Origin: Candidatus Coatesiibacteriota bacterium
GTDB taxonomy: Bacteria > RBG-13-66-14 > B26-G2 > WVWN01
Direction: 5' to 3'
NCBI GenBank assembly: GCA_020356085.1
Contig: CP070633.1
Location: 1,687,352 to 1,729,583 of the forward strand
DNA length: 42,232 nt
Positions 24,720 through 33,679 of this stretch are shown here, one piece after another. The translations under genes were made by a program, and so were the position numbers. Under the pieces are notes generated by a model. The model was not told the DNA's origin and ran no database searches. It saw only the letters and a program-made list of their open reading frames with translations. Numbering within the stretch: position 1 is the stretch's first letter; each line of letters starts with the position of its first letter.

Positions 24720-25900
24720 AAGTCGTCCTGGGCGTAACGGCCAGCGTCGCGATTTACAAAGCGGCGGAACTGGTCCGGGTGCTGCGCGCGGAGGGCGCCG
24801 ACGTTACGGTAGTTACGACGCCCCACGCGAACCATCTCGTTGGGCCGCGGCTATGGGAGGCGGTAACCGAGCGGCGGGCGGTAACCGACCTCTTCGCCGA
24901 CGAGCACGCGTTCGCGCATTTGGAAGTCGCGTCGGGTGCGGAGGCGGTCGCCGTGGTACCGGCAACCGCGAACACAATCGGAAAACTCGCCGCCGGGATA
25001 GCCGACGAGCCGGTAACGACGGTGGCGCTGGCGGTCGATTGTGGCCGGCTCGTGGCGCCGGCGATGAACCCCAAGATGTGGGAGCGGCCGGAGGTGCAGC
25101 GTAACGTCGCTACGCTACGCGAACTGGGGTACGTTATCCTGGGACCGGAGGAGGGTAGTACGGCGTGCGGGGACGTAGGCCGCGGCCGTCTGGCCGAGGT
25201 GGGCGTAATTGCCGAGGAGATATTCCGTCTAGCCTCCACCTCCCCGCGTTACGTTGGCAAGACCGTAGTCGTTACCGCGGGGCCTACGGCGGAACCGTTC
25301 GACGCCGTCCGCGCGTTAACTAACCGTTCCAGCGGCCTAATGGGGTACGAGGTCGCGCGCCGCGCCGCTCGGCGCGGCGCGAAGGTCCGATTGGTAACGG
25401 GAACCACCTCCGACCCAATTCCTTTGGGCACTAACGTGCATATAGACCGCGTTAAAACGGCAGAGGACATGCTAACAGCTACGCGCGAGGCGTTCGAAGG
25501 TGCGGAGGCTTTAATTATGACGGCCGCAGTCTCCGATTACCGCTTCGACGAAGTTGTAAAAGGTAAGTCCAAGAAATCCAAGGGAAAACCGTCAACTGCG
25601 TTGATTCCAACCGTAGATATTGTATCCGAAATAGCTGAATACAAAGGCGATAGAATAGTTATCGGCTTCGCGGCCGAAACCGATAATTTAGTTGATAATG
25701 CTAAGGATAAATTGCTGAAAAAGAAGCTAGATATGATTGTCGCGAACGTTGTAGGCGTTGAGGGGGTAGGGTTTGGCGAATTATGGGCCGAGGCGGCGCT
25801 GGTGAAGGCCGACGGCGTCGACGATTTGGGCCGGATTACGAAAGCGGCGCTGGCCGATAGGGTACTCGACGAATTAGAGGCGCTGGCGGGTTGGCGGTAG
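24716..25900 (+). CDS. coaBC: Bifunctional phosphopantothenoylcysteine decarboxylase / phosphopantothenate-cysteine ligase
   Basis: The ATG at 24716 overlaps the gmk stop (ATGA), giving 394 residues. The CoaC half has VLGVTASVAIYKAAELVRVL (FMN site), the PATANT segment, APAMNPKMWE and the ACGDVGRGRL Cys loop. The CoaB half has VVVTAGPTAEPFDAVRALTNRSSGLMGYEVA and VIGFAAETDN. Together they make phosphopantetheine for coenzyme A. Bases about 25540-25760 are notably AT-rich compared with the gene's flanks. They include a KGKSKKSKGKP loop and the lysine-rich CTP-binding region, so this is mostly lysine codons. Confidence 0.95.
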   Translation: MKVVLGVTASVAIYKAAELVRVLRAEGADVTVVTTPHANHLVGPRLWEAVTERRAVTDLFADEHAFAHLEVASGAEAVAVVPATANTIGKLAAGIADEPVTTVALAVDCGRLVAPAMNPKMWERPEVQRNVATLRELGYVILGPEEGSTACGDVGRGRLAEVGVIAEEIFRLASTSPRYVGKTVVVTAGPTAEPFDAVRALTNRSSGLMGYEVARRAARRGAKVRLVTGTTSDPIPLGTNVHIDRVKTAEDMLTATREAFEGAEALIMTAAVSDYRFDEVVKGKSKKSKGKPSTALIPTVDIVSEIAEYKGDRIVIGFAAETDNLVDNAKDKLLKKKLDMIVANVVGVEGVGFGELWAEAALVKADGVDDLGRITKAALADRVLDELEALAGWR

Positions 25901-26593
25901 GTGGCGAATAAGAAGATAGCGCGGGCCTTGGCGGAAAACCTTCGCGCGTTAGGCATCGAGGAGATAGCGACGGAAGGTGAGTCGAGTGCAATAATCGAAG
26001 CGCTGGGGGGCGAAGCCGCCGGGGCTGAAGGCGAGGCGGGGCGCGCGGATATCCTGCGTCGCGAAGCCGCGGGAGTCGAGAAATGCCGGCGCTGCGCGTT
26101 AGCAAGCGGCCGAACGCACGCCGTCTACGGCGACGGCAACGAATACGCTGAGATCTTGTTTGTGGGGGAGGCCCCGGGGGCGGAAGAGGACCGCCAAGGA
26201 TTGCCGTTCGTCGGTCGCGCCGGCCAACTATTAAACCGATTACTCGAACAAGTAGGCTTAAAACGTTCGGAAGTATATATTTGCAACCTTTTGAAATGCC
26301 GGCCGCCTGATAACCGGGATCCGGTGCCGGAGGAACTGGCGGCGTGTCGGCCGTATCTCGACAAACAACTTAACGTAATAAAACCGCAGATTATAGTGTG
26401 TTTAGGGTTGTTCGCGGCGCAGGCGATATTGAATACGAAGGAATCGATGGCGCGGCTCCGCGCCGGCGAACATAAAATCGGCGACGTGGTCGTAATTCCG
26501 ACGTATCACACGGCAGCGGCGTTGCGGTTCCCCTCTTACAAACAACAAATTTACGACGACCTCTGCCGCGCCCGCGACTTGGCGTACGGGTAG
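25901..26593 (+). CDS. Uracil-DNA glycosylase, family 4 (iron-sulfur type)
   Basis: A 230-residue frame starts at GTG 25901, immediately after the coaBC stop. The four cluster Cys are C62, C65, C133 and C149. [29 protein letters not shown] is the family-4 active site and [15 protein letters not shown] the following strand. It removes uracil from DNA. The normally H-P-A motif near the C-terminus reads HTAAALRFP, so Thr replaces Pro. An N-terminal extension of about 55 Ala/Glu-rich residues precedes the core. It ends with TAG at 26593, in the same frame as the next gene. Confidence 0.93.
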   Translation: MANKKIARALAENLRALGIEEIATEGESSAIIEALGGEAAGAEGEAGRADILRREAAGVEKCRRCALASGRTHAVYGDGNEYAEILFVGEAPGAEEDRQGLPFVGRAGQLLNRLLEQVGLKRSEVYICNLLKCRPPDNRDPVPEELAACRPYLDKQLNVIKPQIIVCLGLFAAQAILNTKESMARLRAGEHKIGDVVVIPTYHTAAALRFPSYKQQIYDDLCRARDLAYG

Positions 26594-26683
26594 TACGGCC
26601 TTCGCCCCTGGGCGACGGCGGGTACACACATCACCGTTAAAGTAGAACGGGCCGACCGTTGGACGGCGGCGGCGATAGCCGCC

Positions 26684-28582
26684 GTGCTAACGGTCGTTTA
26701 TTTTATATTCCGCTCCCGGAATCACCCCGTCGATGCCGTACTGTACGCTTTGGCGGTCGACGTTCCCGGCGCTTACCCTCTCTTCCACTGGCACCATCTC
26801 CTCCATACCCCCGCAGGTTGGCTCGCGCTGCACGCGGCGCGGGCTTTCGGTTACGGCGGCGAGGCGTTCGCGCCGTTGGCTGCGGTATCCGCCGTCGCCG
26901 GCGGAGGCGCTGCGGCCGCGTTGTACCTGGCTTTGCGGCGGCTAGCCGTAGGCCGGCCGGAGGCCCTGTTGGCGGCCGCGGGCGCCGCGTTTTCGGCGGC
27001 CTGGTGGTACTTCGCCGGCGAGGCCGAGGTCCTTTCGATAATCTCGCTGTTTTTGGCCGGTGCGTTGTTTCTCCTCGTTAGTCCTCGCCTCTCCTTTAAA
27101 ACGGCTGTTTTAGTAGCGCTGTGGCTCGGCGTCGGGACCCTCTTTCACCAAGCCCTTCTCCTTTGTACGCCGGCGGCCGTTGCGTTGCTGGCGAAAGGGC
27201 GGGAAAAACGGTGGCGGCGCCTCGGCCTGTTCGCCGCCTTCTACGTCGCAATCGTCGCGGCGGCTTACCTAACGGTGCCGTACCTATATTACGGCGTGCG
27301 AGGCGTCGGCGAATGGTACCGCTGGGTTACCTATTATGCGCAGTGGGGGGATTGGGGGCACCTGTCGTGGGCGCGTTGGGGTCAGGGCGTCGTAACGACG
27401 CTGGCGGCCGTTGCAGCGGGGCCGGACCCGGCGGAGGCGGGGAAGGTTTTGACGGCGGGCCGGTTCCTGTCGGCCTACGCGCCGGCGGTGGCGGTAGCGG
27501 CCTCCATATTGGCGGTCATAGCAGCCGAGATGCCACGGCTGTGGCGGGAACGCCGCCTCGAGGTGTTGGTTCTCGTAACCTGGTTCGTGGCGTTCCGCGT
27601 TTTCTTCTCGTGGTGGGAACCGGAGAACGTCGAGTGGGGGATTGCGACGACGATGCCGATGTGGGTGCTGTTCGGGCTGGCGGCGGGGGCGGCGCGCGGA
27701 TACCGCCTCGGGGGGGCCGTAATAGTGGGCGTACTGGTCGTCGTTAATTTCGGCCGCGTGATTTTCCCCGCGACGGTCCCCGGCCGGAACCAAGCGGAGG
27801 CGGCGGCCCGGGCGATAGTAAGCGCAACGCGGCCGGGCGACGCCGTCCTGGTAGCGCACGTCGACGTCCACGCGTGGATTGACTATGTGAGCCGGCAGAC
27901 GCGGTTTCTACCGAGCGCGCAGCCGTTCGGCGACCCGGGGCCCGGGGCCGCGCGCAAAATCGAACGGGAGGCCCGGCGCGGATTCCCCGAGTACGCGGGC
28001 GAGGGGAACGATTTATATTTCACGGATTTCGAGTGGGATAACTTGAATCTCGTCGGCCGGCCGGAGGCGGAGGAGGTGCGCCTGGTGTTCTTTAGAATGG
28101 TCCGCGGGGCGGAACCGGTAACCGTAGTCCCGTTTCCGGGAGGCAAGCGCGTGCTGTATCGGTTTAACCGTTATCGGGAGGAGGAAATAGTCCAAATCTA
28201 CGAGGCGGAGGAGCTTGCCGGCGGAATAGAGGCCGCCGTGCTGCCGGCTACCGACAGCTCGCTTGCGTTCGCGGCCGTAATCCCGACCTCTGACCGCTAT
28301 GTCCTCTCGGTTCAGGCCCGGGGGGTACCGGCGCGCGGACAATACCCGGAGATGGAGCTCGTCGTCGGCGAGGAGCCGGCGCGACGCACCGTCGTCGATT
28401 CCGATTATTGGGGGTTTTACGAGGCGGAGTACGAATTGAAGCGGGGCGAAACGGAGGTAACGATCGCGTTTAAAAATGACTTTTATGACGCCGAGACCGG
28501 CGAAAACCGCGACTTATTCGTTAACCGCGTCGTCGTTTTCCGCCGCGGCGCGGTTTGGGGGCCCCGCCCGGCTGCCGATTGA
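26684..28582 (+). CDS. GT-C-like membrane protein with C-terminal carbohydrate-binding-like domain
   Basis: About ten transmembrane helices (residues about 1-380) are followed by soluble regions. Motifs include SRNHPVDAVLYALAVD and FHWHHLLHTPAGWLALHAARAFG, similar to DUF2723/GT-C glycosyltransferases with an early acidic-aromatic loop. Near the C-terminus SDYWGFYEAEYELKRGETEVTIAFKNDFYD, then NRDLFVNRVVV, resembles the calcium-dependent xylan-binding module CBM60 (PF16841). GTG 26684 is the first standard start. However, the first membrane helix seems to begin upstream (VERADRWTAAAIAAV from about 26642), and the frame stays open back to the uracil glycosylase TAG. The true start may therefore be a rare codon. 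Substrate unknown. Confidence 0.65.
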   Translation: MLTVVYFIFRSRNHPVDAVLYALAVDVPGAYPLFHWHHLLHTPAGWLALHAARAFGYGGEAFAPLAAVSAVAGGGAAAALYLALRRLAVGRPEALLAAAGAAFSAAWWYFAGEAEVLSIISLFLAGALFLLVSPRLSFKTAVLVALWLGVGTLFHQALLLCTPAAVALLAKGREKRWRRLGLFAAFYVAIVAAAYLTVPYLYYGVRGVGEWYRWVTYYAQWGDWGHLSWARWGQGVVTTLAAVAAGPDPAEAGKVLTAGRFLSAYAPAVAVAASILAVIAAEMPRLWRERRLEVLVLVTWFVAFRVFFSWWEPENVEWGIATTMPMWVLFGLAAGAARGYRLGGAVIVGVLVVVNFGRVIFPATVPGRNQAEAAARAIVSATRPGDAVLVAHVDVHAWIDYVSRQTRFLPSAQPFGDPGPGAARKIEREARRGFPEYAGEGNDLYFTDFEWDNLNLVGRPEAEEVRLVFFRMVRGAEPVTVVPFPGGKRVLYRFNRYREEEIVQIYEAEELAGGIEAAVLPATDSSLAFAAVIPTSDRYVLSVQARGVPARGQYPEMELVVGEEPARRTVVDSDYWGFYEAEYELKRGETEVTIAFKNDFYDAETGENRDLFVNRVVVFRRGAVWGPRPAAD

Positions 28583-28623
28583 GCGGTCGACATAACTCCT
28601 TGATATTTAATGATTTGACAGGA

Positions 28624-28651
28624 CGCGAGTGAAGTTAAAGCGAGACTCGCG
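28624..28651. repeat. Inverted repeat upstream of the Cys-rich membrane protein gene
   Basis: CGCGAGT (28624-28630) and ACTCGCG (28645-28651) pair perfectly around a 14-base spacer. It lies where the -35 region of the extended -10 promoter should be. TTGACA at 28615-28620 has no suitable partner at 17 bases. Confidence 0.5.
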
Positions 28652-28661
28652 AAAGGTTTTA

Positions 28662-28688
28662 TGTTATACTGGATAATCGTTCAGTATA
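28662..28688 (+). promoter_or_regulatory. Extended -10 promoter with overlapping inverted repeat (operator-like)
   Basis: TGTTATACT (28662-28670) is an extended -10 element. TATACTG (28665-28671) and CAGTATA (28682-28688) are an inverted pair with a ten-base spacer over the expected start site, typical of a repressor operator. No regulator gene lies next to it. Confidence 0.5.
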
Positions 28689-28728
28689 CGGTAGCGGCGC
28701 GTTATAGGTCGTATTAAGTCAACCCGTC

Positions 28729-29244
28729 GTGACAAACGGCAGCCTGTATCCGTTCGGTCGGGAAAGTTATAGTAAAAAGGCCGTAATCTTCGTAACCGCC
28801 GTTACGGCGCTGCCGGCGCTAATCGGTTTTTGGGGGACGTTCGATGTCGGCCGCGGTTTCCCTGCTAGTATTTACTTAGCCGTATGCCTGTTTTGGTACG
28901 TCGTCGTCCAGCCGAAGTTGATTTGTACGCATTGCGCGTATTACGGTAAAGTCTGCGCCCGGGGGTTGGGAGCGGTAGCGCAATTGTTGTACCGTTCGGG
29001 CACGGGCCACGAAGTATGGGGTGCGCGGCTGGGTAAAGTTTTTTGGCCCTGGTGGTACGCGGGTCTCCCGGCGGCGGCTTTTGCGTATCTGTTGTTGTTC
29101 CGCTTTTCGTGGCTCGTCGTCGTCTTCGCCGCCGGATTCGTCGTTACCTCGGCGTTGGCGTTGCTCGTTAACCGAAACCAATGTTGTCTGAATTGTCTAA
29201 TGCGTACCGTTTGCCGCCGCTCGCCCTTCCGCGAGCGGGCGTAA
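28729..29244 (+). CDS. Membrane protein with conserved-looking CxxC/Cys clusters
   Basis: The 171-residue frame starts at GTG 28729; no clear Shine-Dalgarno is seen. Two hydrophobic segments come first (VIFVTAVTALPALIGFWG and FPASIYLAVCLFWYVVVQP), then CTHCAYYGKVCARGLG. Two more membrane helices end in NRNQCCLNCLMRTVC. Spacing C-x2-C-x6-C and C-C-x2-C-x5-C suggests a metal or redox centre held at the membrane face. I do not recognise a named family. It has its own regulated-looking promoter and lies 12 bases before the peptidase gene. Confidence 0.7.
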   Translation: MTNGSLYPFGRESYSKKAVIFVTAVTALPALIGFWGTFDVGRGFPASIYLAVCLFWYVVVQPKLICTHCAYYGKVCARGLGAVAQLLYRSGTGHEVWGARLGKVFWPWWYAGLPAAAFAYLLLFRFSWLVVVFAAGFVVTSALALLVNRNQCCLNCLMRTVCRRSPFRERA

Positions 29245-29256
29245 GGGGTCTAAGGG

Positions 29257-30717
29257 ATGACGGGAGACTACGAAAGTAAACTCGACGAGATCGAAGCCCA
29301 CCTCGAAGACCTCGCCGCGGCGGAGGGGGAAGACGTCTTCGATCTCTACTACCGGCACGCCGACGTCGATACGGCCGCCCACGAGAAGCGTAAACGCGAT
29401 TATCTGCTGCAACCGGAGGTAACGGAGACGTGTGACAACCTCCTGGAGAGTTCGGAAGATACCGCTCTCCGCCGCCGGGCGCGAATCGTCCGCAATTGGG
29501 TTAACGAAATGCGGGCGCAGACCGACGAGATAATCGACCTCCAAGCCGAGATTCAAAAAATAGTTATTGCGACGAAGCCCGTCCTCGACGGCGAAGAAAT
29601 TCCCCGACATCAGAAAACGAAGATTATTTTTAAGAACGACGACCGCGAGCGGCGGCGGCGGGCGCTCTTCTCGGAGGGGCCGTTGCGGGAACAGCTGGCC
29701 GCGCGTGCCCGAAACCTGTACCGCCTACGCAACGATGCGGCCCGGGCGCTCGGATACGACGACTACCCCTCGCTTGCGCTCGCTGCGGAGGACCTGACGG
29801 TCGCGGAGCTGCGGGCGATATTCGATACCTACGAAAACGAGAGTCGGGAGGCATACGAGAAGCTCGCCGCGGAGGGGTGCGCCCGCTTCGGTTTCGAGCG
29901 CCTGGAACCGTGGGATTTAAACTACGTTACGGAAAAGTTAACCTGCGCCGACGATAAATATTTCCCGCGGGCCAAGGCTCTCCCCTCGCTGCGGGAGGTC
30001 GTAAGGCAGTTCGGCCGCGACCTCGACGGGCTCGGCATTCCCATCCACGAAGACGCCGACATCCCGTACGCGGGCCTGTGCTTCTCGATTCGTGCGCCGG
30101 AGGACGTCCGGATTCTGGTCAACCTCCAGGATGGCCTAACGGACCTCGTAACGCTGTACCACGAATTCGGCCACGCCGCTCACCGCAAATTCGTCCAACG
30201 CGCAAGTTACGCCCTCAAAGCGGGCGACGCCGGCTTCTTCGCAGAGGCGATGGCGGACACGTGGGGGTTGTTGGTCGTCCGGCCGGCCTGGTTGCGCGCG
30301 TTTACGGAGATGCCGGCCGAGGAGAGGGAGCGGGTAACGGCGGCGGCCGAAATGGCATACGCCAGCCGGATCCGGCGGTTCATAGCCCGGCAGGACTTCG
30401 AGCTGGCGGCGTACGCGGACGCCGACGGTGACCTGGCGGCCGCCCTCGACGAGGGGGCGGAGCGTTTCCTGGGATTCCGCTACGACGACCCCGAATATTG
30501 GGCCGAGCAGTATTTCCCGCTCCTGTATCCGGTCTACAGCAAGAATTATATGTTAGCCCGCGTTATTCAACGTTCGATCCACCGGCACTTAGAGGGCGAA
30601 TACGGTGAGTTGCTCGGCGAACCGAAGGTCTTCGACTTCCTGGTCGAAAACTTCTACGCCGACGGCGCGCTGTTAACCTGGAAGGAGAAGCTCGCTGCGG
30701 TCGGCCTGAAGCTGTAG
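29257..30717 (+). CDS. M3/M2-like zinc oligopeptidase
   Basis: The 486-residue protein is a gluzincin: HEFGH at residues 302-306 binds zinc, with Glu in FFAEAMAD (E330) as third ligand. The long helical N-terminal half (residues 1-250) and the motif DGLTDLVTLYHEFGHAAHRK fit the M3 oligoendopeptidase / M2 angiotensin-converting-enzyme-like group. There is no signal peptide, so it probably degrades peptides in the cytosol. Its ATG lies 12 bases after the Cys-rich membrane protein and 15 bases separate it from kdsA. The assignment between M2 and M3 is uncertain. Confidence 0.85.
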   Translation: MTGDYESKLDEIEAHLEDLAAAEGEDVFDLYYRHADVDTAAHEKRKRDYLLQPEVTETCDNLLESSEDTALRRRARIVRNWVNEMRAQTDEIIDLQAEIQKIVIATKPVLDGEEIPRHQKTKIIFKNDDRERRRRALFSEGPLREQLAARARNLYRLRNDAARALGYDDYPSLALAAEDLTVAELRAIFDTYENESREAYEKLAAEGCARFGFERLEPWDLNYVTEKLTCADDKYFPRAKALPSLREVVRQFGRDLDGLGIPIHEDADIPYAGLCFSIRAPEDVRILVNLQDGLTDLVTLYHEFGHAAHRKFVQRASYALKAGDAGFFAEAMADTWGLLVVRPAWLRAFTEMPAEERERVTAAAEMAYASRIRRFIARQDFELAAYADADGDLAAALDEGAERFLGFRYDDPEYWAEQYFPLLYPVYSKNYMLARVIQRSIHRHLEGEYGELLGEPKVFDFLVENFYADGALLTWKEKLAAVGLKL

Positions 30718-30732
30718 CCGCGGGCGGATATT

Positions 30733-31569
30733 ATGGCGGCGCGCGAGATCCAAATCGGTAACGTAACGGTCGGCGGCGGGAAGTTTGCCGTAATCGCCGG
30801 CCCGTGCGTAATCGAGTCCGAAGAGCTCGCCCTCGCGACGGCGCGTCACGCGGCCGAGGTGTGCGCCGAACTAGGCCTTCCGCTCCTCTACAAATCGTCT
30901 TACCTCAAAGACAACCGCTCGAGCCACGAGACGTACCAGGGGACGGGACCCGAAGAGGGCCTGCGGATTCTGGCGAAGGTACGTGAACATGTAGGCGTAC
31001 CGGTGTTGTCGGACGTGCATACGCCCGCGGAGGTCCCGGCGGCGGCGGAGGTTCTAGACTGCGTGCAGCTCCCGGCCTACTTGTCGAAACAAACTCAGCT
31101 CGCGCTCGCCCTGGGCGAAGCGGGGAAGCCCGTAAACGTCAAGAAGGCGCAATTCTTTAAACCCGAGCAAATCGCCGTCCCGCTCCGTAAAATAGAGTCC
31201 ACGGGCAACCGGCGGATTATAGTTACGGAGCGGGGGACCGCGTTCGGGTACGGCGACCTCGTCTTCGACCCGCGCTCGCTGGTAACGCTTAGGCGGTTCG
31301 GTTACCCGGTGTTCTTCGACGTGACGCACGTCGTGCGGCTTCCCGGTACGACGAGCGACGATCCGGCAGGCGGGTTGCGGGATTACATATTCCCGCTGGC
31401 GCGGGCCGCGGTGGGCGCGGGCGTCGACGGCCTGTTCGTCGAATTCCACCCCGAACCGGACCGGGCGCTATGCGACGCGACCAGCATGCTCCCGCAGGAA
31501 CGTCTCTCGGAACTCCTGGCGCAATGCGCGGAAATCCACGAGCGAGTAAAAGGGTGGGCGGATAAGTAA
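30733..31569 (+). CDS. kdsA: 3-deoxy-8-phosphooctulonate synthase (Kdo-8-phosphate synthase)
   Basis: This 278-residue barrel condenses phosphoenolpyruvate with arabinose 5-phosphate. FAVIAGPCVIESEELAL is the family start; LLYKSSYLKDNRSSHETYQGTG and VPVLSDVHTPAEV form the active site. VKKAQFFKPEQI and VFFDVTHVVRLPG follow. The Asn in KKAQFFKP-type position is Gln-Phe, so this could be either metal-dependent or independent; not decided. Its stop overlaps the kdsD start (TAATG), forming a Kdo supply pair for lipopolysaccharide inner core. Confidence 0.95.
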   Translation: MAAREIQIGNVTVGGGKFAVIAGPCVIESEELALATARHAAEVCAELGLPLLYKSSYLKDNRSSHETYQGTGPEEGLRILAKVREHVGVPVLSDVHTPAEVPAAAEVLDCVQLPAYLSKQTQLALALGEAGKPVNVKKAQFFKPEQIAVPLRKIESTGNRRIIVTERGTAFGYGDLVFDPRSLVTLRRFGYPVFFDVTHVVRLPGTTSDDPAGGLRDYIFPLARAAVGAGVDGLFVEFHPEPDRALCDATSMLPQERLSELLAQCAEIHERVKGWADK

Positions 31570-32552
31570 TGACGGCCGACTACGGCAAAGACGCACGGCG
31601 TGTCATCGGGATCGAGGCGGAGGCGGTGCGTGCCCTGGCGGATCAGGTCGACGCCGGCTTTGAGGGCGCGGTGGCGGCCATTCTGGCCTCCGAAGGCCGC
31701 GTCATCCTTTTGGGGATCGGCAAGTCCGGCATTATCGCGCAGAAGATAGCGGCCACGCTATCGTCGACGGGGACGGCCGCGTTTTTCCTGCATCCGGCGG
31801 AGGGCGCCCACGGCGACCTGGGGATGGTCCGCGCGGGCGACGTCGCCGTGGCGGTGTCGTACAGCGGCGAGACCCCCGAGATCGTGAGCCTGGTTCCGGC
31901 GCTCAAAGCGGTCGGCGTAACGTTGGTGGCGATGACCGGCCATCCCGGGTCGTCGCTGGCCCGGGAGGCCGACTACGTTGTCCGGACCGCCGTTGACCAA
32001 GAGGCATGCCCCCTCGGATTGGTCCCGACGGCCAGCACGACGGCGGCGCTCGTGATGGGGGACGCGCTGGCCGTGGCGGCGATGCGCCAACGGAACTTTC
32101 GGGAGGAGGATTTTGCCGCCGTCCACCCGGGCGGGACGTTGGGCCGGCGGCTGGTGTCGACGGTAGCCGCGCTAGGTCATACCGGCGAGGAAATCCCGCA
32201 AGTCTCGGAGACGGCGACGTTCGCGGAGGCCGTCGCGGAGATGAGCGCCAAGGGTTTCGGCATCACGGCCGTAACCGACGAAACCGGCCGCCTGGTAGGA
32301 GTAATCACGGACGGCGACGTTCGCCGCGCGTACGAACGGGGTTTGGCGACGGAGGGCCACGCCGCGGCCGACGTCATGACTCGCGATCCGAAAACTGTCG
32401 ACCTGGAGGCGCCGGGCGCCCGGGCGCTGCACTTGATGGAACGCTACCAGATAACCGCGCTGTTCGCGGCAGACGAGGAGGGCCGGCCGCAGGCTATTCT
32501 CCATATCCACGACGTACTAGGCCGCGGGGCGGCGATCGTCGATTTTGAGTAG
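31569..32552 (+). CDS. kdsD: Arabinose-5-phosphate isomerase (KdsD/GutQ/KpsF family)
   Basis: The 327-residue protein has an N-terminal SIS domain (about residues 30-190: VILLGIGKSGIIAQKIAATLSSTGTAAFFLHPAEGAHGDLGMV) and two CBS repeats to the end (FGITAVTDETGRLVGVITDGDVRRA, DVMTRDPKTVDLEAPG). HPGGTLGRR is typical. It makes arabinose 5-phosphate from ribulose 5-phosphate, the substrate of KdsA one base away. CBS domains may sense nucleotides. It is followed five bases later by lptC. Confidence 0.94.
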   Translation: MTADYGKDARRVIGIEAEAVRALADQVDAGFEGAVAAILASEGRVILLGIGKSGIIAQKIAATLSSTGTAAFFLHPAEGAHGDLGMVRAGDVAVAVSYSGETPEIVSLVPALKAVGVTLVAMTGHPGSSLAREADYVVRTAVDQEACPLGLVPTASTTAALVMGDALAVAAMRQRNFREEDFAAVHPGGTLGRRLVSTVAALGHTGEEIPQVSETATFAEAVAEMSAKGFGITAVTDETGRLVGVITDGDVRRAYERGLATEGHAAADVMTRDPKTVDLEAPGARALHLMERYQITALFAADEEGRPQAILHIHDVLGRGAAIVDFE

Positions 32553-32556
32553 GCTT

Positions 32557-33171
32557 ATGGCGTTAAGAATTCTCGTTGCCGTAATTCTCACGGAGACATT
32601 GGTTCTCGCCGCAGCGTGCCGCGACGGCGACGAGGAATTGCCGCCGCCGGCGAAGAACTTGCCGACGCAGGTTATCGACGACTTTACGTTGACCGAAACG
32701 GACGGGAAAGACGTCGCGTGGCGCCTTAAAGCCGACCGTGCCGACGTATACGACTACGCGAACGAGGCCAAGGTCTTCGTCGTCCACGTCGACTTCTACG
32801 AGGAGGGGGAGTACAGCTCGACACTCACGGCGCGGGAAGGTACCGTCGATCTCTTGCACCATAGCATGACGGCCCGCGGCGACGTCGTGCTCGTTTCGCG
32901 GAAAGACGGTGCGGTATTGAAGACGGAAGAACTGAGCTGGGACGCGGACGGCCATCGCATTTATTCCGAAGCTTACTGCACGTTGGAACGGGGGAAGAGT
33001 ATTATCCGCGGCCAGGGTTTTACGGCGACGCCGGGATTGGAGTCGTTCTCGACGCATGAGTTAAACGCTGACCTTCGCGAGAAAGAAATGGAAGGTCTCG
33101 AGCGCCGCCGTCCGGGAGGGGAGGAGGAGAAGGAAGGCTCGCCCCCGCCGGGTGGGACGGAGAAACCATGA
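32557..33171 (+). CDS. lptC: LptC-like lipopolysaccharide export lipoprotein
   Basis: I start at ATG 32557 (204 residues) rather than the TTG at 32545, which lies inside kds[22 protein letters not shown] is a lipoprotein signal with a weak lipobox (C21). [25 protein letters not shown] is the LptC/OstA-like beta-strand repeat, and [25 protein letters not shown] the next strands. The last 40 residues are Glu/Arg/Pro-rich tail. Position behind kdsA and kdsD fits transport of lipopolysaccharide across the periplasm. The nrdR start overlaps its stop (ATGA). Confidence 0.85.
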   Translation: MALRILVAVILTETLVLAAACRDGDEELPPPAKNLPTQVIDDFTLTETDGKDVAWRLKADRADVYDYANEAKVFVVHVDFYEEGEYSSTLTAREGTVDLLHHSMTARGDVVLVSRKDGAVLKTEELSWDADGHRIYSEAYCTLERGKSIIRGQGFTATPGLESFSTHELNADLREKEMEGLERRRPGGEEEKEGSPPPGGTEKP

Positions 33172-33677
33172 GGTGCCCGTACTGCGGAAAACCGGAGGAT
33201 AGGGTAGTCGATTCGCGCGCGGTCGACAGCGGCCACGTTATCCGGCGGCGCCGCGAATGCCAGGAGTGCGGGCGGCGTTTTACGACGTACGAACGCCGCG
33301 AGGAAGTCCCGATGTTGGTCATCAAGAAGGACGGGACGCGGGAGCCGTTTAACCGCGAGAAAATAATTAAGGGTATCCTGACGGCGTGCGAGAAGCGGCC
33401 GGTATCGCACAACGACATCGTCGCGCTGGTTACTACTATCGAACGCGACCTGGGTGCGACGTACGAGGGGGAGATCCCGACGCGGGCGATCGGCGAACGT
33501 GTTATGGCGGCCTTGAAGGAACTGGACGAAGTGGCGTACATCCGTTTCGCCTCGGTATATCGCTCGTTCCGGGACGTCGGCGAATTCATGGACGAACTTC
33601 ATAAACTCATGGAACCCGAGCCGCCCTCTGGACGGAGCGCACGTTCCGCAACCTCGAAAAAAGAGGGAAGTCGATAA
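33168..33677 (+). CDS. nrdR: Transcriptional repressor NrdR
   Basis: The 169-residue protein has the zinc ribbon (C3, C6, C31, C34: MRCPYCGK and ECQECGRRF) and an ATP-cone (about residues 47-137). [20 protein letters not shown] is the family signature. It represses ribonucleotide reductase genes when dATP is bound; no NrdR box or nrd gene lies in the window. It overlaps lptC by four bases. The C-terminal 25 residues are a Ser/Lys-rich extension. The start is fixed by the zinc ribbon. Confidence 0.96.
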   Translation: MRCPYCGKPEDRVVDSRAVDSGHVIRRRRECQECGRRFTTYERREEVPMLVIKKDGTREPFNREKIIKGILTACEKRPVSHNDIVALVTTIERDLGATYEGEIPTRAIGERVMAALKELDEVAYIRFASVYRSFRDVGEFMDELHKLMEPEPPSGRSARSATSKKEGSR

Positions 33678-33679
33678 CG

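Noticed and set aside
25540-25760. Horizontally acquired or recombined patch in coaBC
   Set aside because: The low GC follows from a lysine-rich protein segment typical of CoaB, and the frame and motifs are continuous.
28615-28640. TTGACA at 28615 as the -35 of the Cys-rich gene
   Set aside because: No reasonable -10 lies about 17 bases downstream; the extended -10 at 28662 is better.
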